A DNA stretch of 64,000 nt from Whitmania pigra (lineage: Eukaryota; Annelida; Clitellata; Hirudinida; Haemopidae), in assembly GCA_021613335.1 (NCBI GenBank), contig JAJTWR010000416.1:124001-188000 (forward strand). The letters run 5' to 3'. This document shows positions 50,301-62,300 of this stretch, in pieces; the stretch's first letter is position 1, and each line of letters starts with the position of its first letter. Below the pieces are notes generated by a model. That model searched no databases. It saw only the letters and a program-made list of their open reading frames with translations, and was not told where the DNA came from. Both the position numbers and the translations under genes were made by a program.

Positions 50301-53300
50301 TTAAGGTCTCGTAAAGAACCGTATAGTTGAGGAATCCTCCATAACTGGTAAGCTGTTATGAATAATTGAACATGTTTTATTATAATTACTAAATTCAATT
50401 AATTAAAGAGATGCCAAATAAAAAGCCAAATACCTTAACAACTACATATAAAATGTTATATGTTATGTTTACAATATTGTTATTGATACAATATTATTAT
50501 TATTAATTAATTTTTGTAATTACTACAATTAATATTTGTAGCTACATTTACAATATTGTTATTGATACATTATTATTATTAATTAATTTTTTTAAAATTA
50601 TTATTATGTAATACTTCATGTGCCAACGTAACTGATTGGTTCCTCATTAATAAAGATTAGCACATAAACACAACATCGGCAGATGAGGTTTTAAGAACCA
50701 AAAATGGCTCAAAATAAAAGTATGAATGAACAGTTACGGCACTCATTGAGTTAAACCATCTATAATGACTACTCCATTTTTGTCTTTTTTTTATTCTTTT
50801 ATCTTCTTGGGAATTACTGTACATTGAAGGTCATATGATGTTGTTCGTACTTGTCTTCTATCAGGTTTTCTGCTGGCGTCTGTTGTCCTGATGAAGATGG
50901 ACATAATGTTGTCCTGCATGTCAACAGGAATTTCTGTAGCACATCCACTGTAGTCCCTTCTCCTTCTCCCTTGAATTTTTGCAAGGTCCTTTTCAAGGTA
51001 TCTACAAATCTTTCAGACTGCCTATTGCAATGCGGTTGGTAAGGTGAAGATCTCATATGCTTAGTCTCATGCAGTTGGAAGTGTTCCTAAAACTCTTTTG
51101 CAGTGAACTATATCCCATTATCTGACACAAGCACTATCTGGAATCCATACTTAGCTCCATGATTGTGTTAAAGAATGTTGTACCACTTCATTTGCACCAC
51201 TTCAGACCATTTGGACGAGGCATCTACAGCCATCAAGAACATCATTCCTGACTTCATTTCACCATCATAATATTACATACTATAGTGGACTAAAGTCCCA
51301 AAGATGCTGCATTGTAATTACACTGCCTTGAGACAATAATATAATTTTACAATCATCCCAACACCTCCCTTCTAAGAGTGTTAACCGTCGCCATAGGATT
51401 TCTTCCAAGGTTTTACAACAAGTCTTTTGAGAGTATGACATGTTCTCCACCATCTGTGCTTCTGTTGTTTACCTGAAGAATCCAACACATTCAGAAGCAT
51501 TTCTTCTTTTGAGTTTTGCGAACTCACTAAGTCATCTCCTCATGAGCCTCCATCCTCTGCTTGATCTTCACAGTTCCTGTCTTGTTTCCACTGTGACAAC
51601 AGTAGTCCAGATTCAGCCCATGACAATCTTAACCCCAAATGGTAATCTTTGATACTGAAACAGCCCTCTCTGTGTGCTTATTGTCAATAATTCCTTCGAG
51701 TCCTCTTCAACTTCCATTTGTAAACAGGCATCAGTGAAGTTGATCTGTGATCCATGCTCCTTGCTTCAGATCAGTAAAAATTTCTTCCAGAACAGTTAAC
51801 GGATGTCTGTGCATTTCTAGCGCAATATTGAGTTCAGTCTTAAAGTCAGCCCAGATCCTGACACTTCCATTACTCTTTGAGACTACCACAATTGGTGTAC
51901 CACAATTGCTGTAGTCAATGGGTTGACAGCAAAGGTACAACATTACATTTTATCACATGATGTGCACGTTATCTGAACATGCATGCCTACTTGTAGATCT
52001 GCATCAAATACTTGTCATATTGGTAAGCCAGTCTTAACCACCTTTGGAAATGGGTGCCACATTAACGGTTGAGCAATTGTGGTAACTTCATAATTTAGGT
52101 ACTCAAATGAGTAATATTCAATAAACAATATTCAAAGATTTGGATAATTCATCTCCTTCTTCATCCATTTCCTCCCTAAACCTATTTGAAGTAATAATTT
52201 AATCCACAGACTCAAATAAAGACCATGGTGGCAGGAGATCCAGAACTTTCCCATTTATCAAGATTTTATTTTTTTGTTTTTGCAAATCTTTGTAACAATA
52301 AAATTCTGTTTTGTTAAGTGCTTCATTAGATGCTTCTCCATATTAATCAATCCCCTTTCCACTTTTGTTTTCATGTAAGTAAGTAACAATCACCTTATTG
52401 TCAAGGTACTTTGGTGGCAATTCCCAAGATAGGAAGTTGTATGGCTTTTTAAGGCCCGTGAAGAAGGTGACAAAACCGGGTCTGTGATTTGTTGTTAGCC
52501 GGAAATCTTCTGTTTCAATTTCTCTTTTTTCAATAACCGCAAATTCGTCTGTGTCTTCGTCCAGGTTACCGGTGTCTGTGAAGCGGGAGTTTATCTGGAA
52601 ATAAAGTCAAAGTGGTGAAGTAAAATCATGATCAAAGTCTTCACATCCTCTATTTGTAGTTTGGAAAAAGGACAAACAAAATAAATACAATAAACTTAAA
52701 TGTAATTTCTAGTTTACTTGGAAAACATCTGAGTCTAATTAATCATTAATCATTTATTAGAATGCCAGACTGAAAATTTGCAAATTTATGAAAGTTTGTG
52801 AAAAATTTAGAGAATCGAAAGTAAAGTATAATTTCTCGACAAGTAAATCCCAAGTACCACTAACCGAATACCACTCGTAGGACTCTGCCAGGTTGCAAGT
52901 GCTGGTTGCCCCCCAGCAAAAGCATTCGTCGCATCCTTCAGGGTTGTCTCCTCTCAGGTTGAAGGAGTTAGGCTTGCACTTGGAGCAGTCTGGACTTTGC
53001 ACGTTTTTCTACATTGGGGAAATGAATAAAAGTGAAACATCAATTTTATGTTTTTGTTCGACTCAGTAAACATGCTCAGAACCTGATACTAGGTTCTTAC
53101 CTTGCAAGTGCATTTGGTTACGCCACCTACAGCCTCACTTCTGGCCGTGCCATTCTCGTTGCAAACTTTAGGTTCGAGTTCTGTAAACGTTGACTACATT
53201 AGTTTAAAATGTTTTATCTTATTCTAGTAGTGCTATCATACTGACCTAATTTGCAATGACACAAAGAATTTTAACCTTAATTAAACCTTAATTTAAGTTT

Positions 53301-56300
53301 TAAAAAGAAAAAAATGGAGAAAAATAAAATGAATTACTGATGCAAACGCCCCCAGCAAGAAGATATTCTTTGTGACATTGTTGACAGTCTTGGCCAAAAG
53401 AACCTTCACTGCAGTTGTGGCACTGGACCTCGCCATCCTTGTTCAGCTTGCACAGAGTGGGTTGGTTGCTTATCGTATTATTAAAGCAAATAACTTAGTC
53501 ATCACCTCACCTGATGATCTAAACTAGATAAGAAAACAAATAGCTACCAATTGATTGGCTAACTAAAAATTAGTTATGCATAACAACAACAATAATAATA
53601 ATAAACATTAATAATAATAGTTATATATAAAACTAGTAATTACTAATTAGTTAACATTAAGAAAAAGGTGACTCACCCAAACCAGGGGCAGGGACAGATC
53701 CTGCACTCCTCACCCGGAGCAGTGCGATAGTACCCATCTGCACAATGTTCACACTGCCAACCCATGGTGTTGTGCTGGCAGTTCTGTCACAAGAAGAAAA
53801 TGTTTTGCCATGTTATGGGGTAAGAGGCCATTGGCAACTTCAGTGCAATTAATGAATGCCCAAATCATTAGTAATGCCACAGACTATTCAAATAAATTAA
53901 TAGGTGCAATCATTGAGCCTGAACATGATTGTTTGTTCAATTTGGTAGCTAGTTAGTATTTTTATTATGTCAATTCAGTATTTCATTAGGATAAGTAACC
54001 CTATAATTTAGTTCAGTTGTTATTTTCATTAATAATAATTATCTTAAACTTAATTCAGATGTCCAACAGTCATTGTAGGTGTCACTCGGCATTCAGGAAA
54101 CCAAAAGTCCCTAACCAAGCAGTAGCCGTGTTCAGGATCACAGGTGTTTGAATGTCCATTGCAGAAGCAGGTGGATTCACAAGCACCACTAGCAGCTCTC
54201 CTGTAGTTGGGGGCACAGACCTAAACCACATTTACAACATAATTAAATTCACTAACTATTTAATCATTTATTAACTAGTTAATTATTTGCACGATGCTGT
54301 TGATGTAATGTGATTAACAATACTTTATGACATGTTATCGCAAGAACCGAAATGTGTTTATGGTAATGACATCTCTTGATGTTCAACCTCGCACGATGTG
54401 CCCATGTAACCCTGTGGACAGGAGCAGATTTCGACCAAGTTTGCGAGGCCCCTCATGTTGTCCTGGTCAGAAGTGGTGCTCAGGTAAATGTCAGAGATGC
54501 TAAAGTTGTTAAGTGTTCATCAATCTCGATACAATAATGTCAGTATTTATTATAATAAGTAATTATAATAAAATAATATGTAATAGCATTGTGTTGTTAG
54601 CAATCATTTGTAAAAAAATTTAAGTATGACATTGTTTTAAAAATAATGGTGTTCTTAACCAGCACCTAATAATTAACAGCCTCCATTAATTTTGACTAAT
54701 TGAAAGCTCAATTGACCAATCGATCAATCGACAGCTAACCGGACATCGGCCTGGTTTTGCGAGAAGACGAATCTGACTTGTGCACTTTTGATATCTTTCA
54801 GAACTTCCATCAGGTCGGCCCTACTGGCTGGTCTGTATTTGAGTGCGTCCAAGTACCAGTGGTTCTGAAAAGGAAACAAAATTGGAGTGTAAATATAAAA
54901 TGAAAAAAATTAAAACTATAAAAAACTTGAATGCAATGACAGTATTTAAAAAAATGATAAAATGTCTTTTAAATTAAAATGCAGATATTGATTGTTATAT
55001 CGAGATTATATATATTATATATATTCCACCATGAAGAAAATTCAAGGCTTCATGTTTTGTTCTAATTTTTATGTTTTTCAGTCTTTAATTTAGTGACATT
55101 TATTAGTAATTGCAATGGCATCAACATTATTTTTAGAAAAGATGACATATTTTCAACAAAATGGAAAGATGCAACATTAGAAAATGAGGATATGAGAATC
55201 ACAAAAAATGGAGAATCCATCAAGTATATTGAATGGACATTAAATTTCCCAAAACAACTTTCAACTGATGAAAGCAAAATCGACCTCCCTGAGTGGAATG
55301 CGAACATGAGTTGTAACATTCGGTTGTGGAGTGTCAGAATGGAAGCTATAGAGCTTCACGTTGTTTGCCCCCTGCAGAAAGTAATAAATTAATTATGATA
55401 ATAAACTATTAAATATTTAATTATTGTATAAATTTATTCATTGCATTATTATAAGCTAAATCAATCAACTTACGGTAAGCACGACAGCAACCAGGCCGTT
55501 CGATGGCTCGGGTTCTCCGTGGTAAAAGATGTTGTACATAATGTAACCACCATAGCTGGTGAGCTGTTCAAAGCATGAATATTCAAAAATAAATTAAGCC
55601 ACGAAATTTCATTTACATTTTCTCTGGTAACTGTTAAAAACTGTTAAAAAGCAAAAAGAAAAGAAATTCAACAATAATTCGAAAAGTCGATTTTAATGCG
55701 GATGCTTTAATTAAGTACTTCATCCTCTTAACATTAATTAAGTATGTCATCATTTTAATAATAATTAAGTATAATTAGGTATCCCAAATGTTACCCTGTT
55801 GCCAAGGAAGGGATCAAAAAGTTCACTGAACGACTGGATATTCACTTCCTTTAAAGGTGATCTCAAGAAGCCCAACGAACCATGCTGGATGTCATAATCT
55901 CTCCGCCTCTGAATAATAATAATGTTATTAATAATTAATAATCAGGAGTGGAATATTTGTATTTATCCGATCTATTGAGTGCCTGACATATGCAGATAGG
56001 ATGTGAAGGCACTTTTTAATCGATCTGCCATTTCTGCACCATCCCTACCCAAGGGTGCTCCCCGGTAGTGCAGGATGGGTTGCTAGAGCAACACATATCC
56101 ACTGTTGTTATTAATGCAGGAACATCTGGCCACACTGCACATGTTGAATGTAAGAATCAGTATGTTAAAAGTGCATACCAAAGAGTTGTAGAGGGTGCTG
56201 CTGGTACATTCGTTGGTCAGCTCCGAGCACCAACACCTGAGACATTCGGCAGGGTTCCTCGCTTCGCTGTTGAACATGGGAGGTCGACAAAAAACTTCTT

Positions 56301-59300
56301 TCGGGGCTTTAAAATATCATTGTTTTTGTTGGTTTAGTAATTCAAAGAAGCGATTGATTTTAAAAACAAATTAAAGTTATTAAAGACAAATCCGGATTTT
56401 TAATAAATTGATTAATATTGAGTTAATTAATTAATATTCAGCTAGTAAAAATATAGCAGCAATGCTCTGAGAATACAAAACTTACGCAAAAGGTAGACTA
56501 TGGTGTCTGGAGTTGAAAAGATGCTTCCTCTGCTATTGATGGCTTCACAGCTGTAGGCACCCTCGTCTTCTTTCCTAAGGTCCTTGATCACCAACTTTCC
56601 TCTGACTGTCACCATCTCATTGCCCCAAGTGACTGGAGTAACTCTTTCCATCGTGGCGGTCACTCTCGGTGCGGGGCCGACGAAGCCCCAGTTCAACCGC
56701 CAGATGATGAGAGGAGCGGGTACACCTCTGGCTTCACATTCGAGCACAATCTCGTCACCCTGATGACCTGCCTTTTCACTGATCATCCTCACTGGAACAC
56801 TGGGTGAAACTGTAAAATGGATTACATTTAAAATGTGCCAAAGTTAAGCAAAACAATCAAAAATCTGTAAATCCGTGATTTCATGATGTGAATTCAAGAT
56901 TTAAATAAACATTTAAATTAACTGAAAATCGCAAAAAAAAAAAAAGCATTATTCGATTAAAAATACAAGTGCTGTTCACTAACTGCATCCCTTTTCGTCG
57001 GAATGATCCTGACAATCAGTTTGACCGTCGCAGTGATATCCAGCTGGAATGCACTGGGGAACATCCTGGCACTTGAACTCATTCGCTCTGCATCCAGTTG
57101 ATGTCAAGTTGGTATCTTTTTTATTTAATGGAAAATGTTTATAGTCAATCATTCTTTTTGATCTTTTTTTAAATTGATTTAATTTTTTTTACTGAAGTAA
57201 TGCAAACAGTCAATTGTACTTTTAAAAATGACATAACATCAACTACGAACAGGAAACATCCTAAAGGAAAAACTCTCGCTGTCGGATGATCAATGATTAT
57301 AAATTCAGTAATTTCAAAAAGCAGATGAAGTGATTGTTGAATTATGCAGGTCATGGCAATTCAATAAGCAGTTGTTTATAAAGATGCTTCAAAGAGCAAA
57401 TGTTTGATTTATGCAGCAAATCTTTATCAAAGTGATTTTTCTTTAAGTAGCAGCATCTTGCTCAACAGTGTATTACTAGCAATAATTTAGGGATTCAATA
57501 AATACAGTACAATGACTCACCACAACCCAATTCATCCGATTGGTCATTTTCTCCGCAATCATTATCACCATCGCATCTCCATATTTGGAGAATGCATTTG
57601 GAGTTGGCACACCTGAATTCATTTGGCTCGCAAGTATCTCGCATCTCTGGGAACACATTACATAGCATTCATTAACTTAATTCTTAGAAATCAATTGATA
57701 ATAAATTGATAATTATTAACATTAGTAACAATAATACTTGCTTTAGAAATTTATTCGATTATCATGTTAGTAATTAATTTTACAATTGAATATCAAGTAA
57801 TGGATTAAATTATTAAAAATTCTAAACTACAACAAATTTATTTAACATTTCAATAACAATTACAAATAAAAAGCAAAAAAGTTGTTCTTTATACACAAGT
57901 TAAAATACAATTTCAACATCTTCTCACCGCAATTTTCCTCATCAGATTTATCCAAGCAATCGAAATCCCCATCGCAAACATAATTGATGGGAATGCATTG
58001 GCCATTCCTACACATAGACTCCCCAGCTCTGCAGAAACCAGGTCTCGGAGTTGATAAAACAGAGGGACCGACTGTAACATCAAGCAAGATATCTTACTTA
58101 AAAAACAATTGATGTAAATTGTCTAATTAGTAGTAATCAAGTAATCTGATCTGTTACACTTTGTAGGGTACAGTAAGAATAATCAAAATAACAAAGACAA
58201 TTTATGAGCAGACGCTTCATTCATGGTGGTAATATTTCACTGAGCTCCACAAAAAGAGCATGCTAATAAATCTGCCATCACCAAGAAGATGTAACATTGT
58301 GCAGGTGCTTCTATAAAAAAAAAATGAAAAAAAAAACGGAGCCACCAACCAATATCTTCGACCCTCAAAACAACCGAAGCATCGTAGAGCCCCCTCTCGT
58401 CCGAGCAGACGTATTCTCCCGAATCCTCCAACCTCACATCCGATATGGTCATTCTTCCTGTTTGGTCGGCCCTGGCATTGTATGGCAGAGAGTTCGACTG
58501 TAAAAGCAATAGAGGAGAAATTAATTTTTATTGGGAATTATGATCATGAATGGATTATGATTATGAATTAGTTCTTAATTCGTTATTACAACTTATTTAA
58601 ATATACATTTTACCTCATAAATTAATAATTGCTTTTAAGTAATAACAATGCAAATAATGTTTACATCTCTTCTGAACCATCTGAGATTTGTTGGGGATTT
58701 TGCTAAGCACACAAAAGTGGCAGTGGCTCCCGTTCTGAGTCTCAGTTCCGCAGGACTTGCGGTCAGTTCTGAATTAATTTTCAATTTAAATCCACACATA
58801 ATTCAAGCGCATTAATAGTTTAAAAGATTATTCATTTAGTGAAAACAACTTCTTAGTCAAGTAATTCAAAGAGACGATGGTTTAAAAGATTAATCAATTA
58901 ATTAAGACCAATTCGTTTAAAAGATTAATCGATTAATTAAGACCAACTCGTTTAAAAGATTAATCGATTAATTAAGACCAACTCGTTTAAAAGATTAATC
59001 GATTAATTAAGACCAATTCGTTTAAAAGATTAATCGATTAATTAAGACCAATTCGTTTAAAAGATTAATCGATTAATTAAGACCAATTCGTTTAAAAGAT
59101 TAATCAATTAATTAAGACCAATTCGTCGATCGGCATCCAACAAACCGCATTGATACTCGTCCGATCTGTCCGAGCAGTCAAATCTCTTGTCGCAGCGTTG
59201 AGACTTGTCGATGCACGTTCCGTCCCAGCACTTGAAGCGGAAGTTCTCGTCGCAAGCCGGAGTCGGAGGTGGGCCTGGAAAATTCATTCCTCGAGTGAGT

Positions 59301-62300
59301 TACATGACATTGTAACGTCGATGTAGATTATCAATTACAAATAAAATATCCTGAAAACAAAATCAATAAAATATCCTGGGAACAAAATTAATAAAATGTG
59401 AAAATAATTTTCACAGTCTAGCTCATCGCTGCCGTCCGAACACTCCGCCCTGCCATTGCACTTGAAGTAATCTGGAATGCACCTGCCGTCGTAACACCTG
59501 AACTCATCTCGAGAGCAGATTGAAGGCAAAGTGGCTGAAAGGTAAAACCCATTAAAATTTATATTTATGGATGTTTTGATAGAAAAAATTTTATAAATCA
59601 ATATAAAAGTCAATAAAATCAAAAAATTATGGATAAATTCAATTTTTCAAATGAGCAGTTCCACAATAATATCTTAATAAAATTTGCAATTTATTTTACG
59701 CAGTCTAATGAGCATATTCTCAAATGCTTACGACAGAATAATTCGTCCATTCCGTCCGGGCAATCACTCCTTCCATCGCACCTGAGAGAAATGGGTATGC
59801 ACCTGTCCTGGCATTGGAACTCATCATCACTGCATCCCACTGGGGCTGGAAAAACAATAGAAGCAATTTTGTGAACGACTGAACGTATTATAGTCAATAT
59901 TTTCAAATGACTCAACATTTAAAGATTTGAAGTTAATTATTGTATGGTAAGTGATTTCGATAAACAATATCATTGTTTGAAATGCAATTTTTGGAACACA
60001 GTTTTAAATTCGGGGCAGTCAAAAAACACATGAAAGCAAATTCTCGTGAGCTCACTGCATCCTTGTTCGTCAGACCCGTCGGCACATTCGTACTGAGAGT
60101 TGCATCTGTACCTGCCGTCGATGCAAGTTCCGTCTCCACATCGAAACTCGCTCGGATAACATGGCCTGCTTGGAGTTGCTGTTTGAAGTGGAAAAGAAGG
60201 AAAACATAGAAAGGACTCAACTCGAAGACTTAAGATTTAAATGAACTGTGAATAAATAATAACATACAATATGCAATAACAGGCACATTGTTACATTGAA
60301 ATTTTTAATAAGTCAAAGATGTTGTGTCACAGATATTAATATTGTGTGAATGTAAACATAAATATAAACATATCGTACAAAAATGTATAAATTATTTTAA
60401 AATATACACATTTCAGGCTTGAATTCAAGATGAAGAAGTTCTCACCATCATATCAAAAAAATGTATCATTTTATAGACACTGATTCAAAAATAAAATACT
60501 TTAAAGGAAGTTGACATTATGTTTTATTTATTAAGTTGTCATTCTAATTATATTTTTTTATAATTTATTATATTTCATTTGTTAAGTTTTATTGTAATTA
60601 TATTTTATTATAATTTATTACATCTCATTTATTTATTTATGAATGGATACAAACGGCAGTATAGTTCATCGCTTTGATCTTCACAATCAGGTCTTCCGTC
60701 ACACCTGTACGGAGTTGGTATGCACCTGCCGTTTTGGCATTGGAACTCCTCAGAAGTACATCCAGCTGGTACTGTAGCTGATGGAATAATTTTTTAGAAT
60801 TTAGTTTGCATTTAGCTGGAGCTTCTAAACATGGACGACTGGATGCATGGATGGATGGATGGATGGATGGATGGATGGATGGATGTATTCCAAAGCACAA
60901 AGATGGCGGAATTTAATTTATCCCCGAATAGCTGATAATTAAAGAGCAATACTGAATAATGAATTATATTATTTAATCATAATAATTAAAATTTTCGATA
61001 AAAAAGCATCATTATTAGGTACGAAGTAAATTGGAAACATAAAAAATATGCCAAACAATAATCATGAACTGACGGCAGTATAGTTCATCGCTTTGATCTT
61101 CACAATCAGGTCTTCCGTCACACCTGTATGGGATCGGTATGCACCTGCCGTTTTGGCACTGGAACTCCTCAGGAGAGCATCCAACTGGGACAGTTGCTGA
61201 TTGATTAAAAATGGATTAACTTACATTGCAACTTATAAATGACAATGGATTAACTTATATTGTTAATGTGACAAAGAGTTGTAAAATAATTGTCACAAAA
61301 ACACGTTCGCCTCCATGATTGACTAACACAATTTGTACAACTTGTACTGGATCACATATTGACATTTTTTTAGATAAGTAACCTAATATTAATTTAATTA
61401 ATAAACTATCATTATTACTGTATTATTTATTTATTTAATTATTAAAAATGATTTTTAAAATGATCAAAATCTAATCCTCGGCTCACGGCAGAAAAGTTCA
61501 TCCGTTCCATCGGAGCAGTCCGTCCTTCCATCACACCTTTGCCTGAGGCTGACACAACGTCCGTCACCGCATTGAAACTCTTCCGAGGAACAGGTTGGTC
61601 CTGGGCAATCATAACATCAGACTTAATTATTTATTAATAATTTTATTAAATAGATCAGACTAACTCATGTTAATGAACCACAGTCATGAATAGTAATGAC
61701 ATGTAAGCAAAATGATTAAGTGATGTGAAATTTGTCATAATCTCCATTGTTTTTGGCAGAAATAATAAACTAAACCTCTCAACAAATTTTCTCTTTCACT
61801 TCTCTAAAATGGTAAAAAAAAATAAAAGCTGAAAGATTTTCTCACGACACGAAGTCTCGTCAGATCCATCACTGCAGTGGTACTGGCCGTCGCACCTGTT
61901 GAACTCCGGAATGCACTGTCCATTGGAGCATGTGAATTCGTTTGCTCTACAGGGGGTTGGAATTTCTGCAACCAAGCAGCAGCATTCAATCAGATTCAAA
62001 TGAATTATTATTATTTATTATTTATTATTTAGTTAATAATTAACTAGAAATGAGAAATTTGACCAAATCTCAACCTTGGCCTCTGCAATTTTCACATTTT
62101 TATTAAATATTCGAAAACGTCTGTTAAGAGAAATCTGATAATCTTGTCCGTAATCATAATTTAAAACTTAACCCTAACTTATCACTAGATTGATAACTAC
62201 TAAACTAAATTCTTATCCTAATAACACACTAATTAATTAAAGGCCCATTCACAAACAAATACTGACCACATCCTTCTTCGTCAGATCCATCGGAGCAATC

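Noticed and set aside
55093..55392. 99-codon plus-strand open frame
   Set aside because: It overlaps the antisense of a verified perlecan laminin IV-A exon (55285-55371) and matches no family.
58881..59125. CRISPR-like array of 35-bp direct repeats
   Set aside because: The repeats are head to tail with no spacers and lie in an animal intron; this is a minisatellite.
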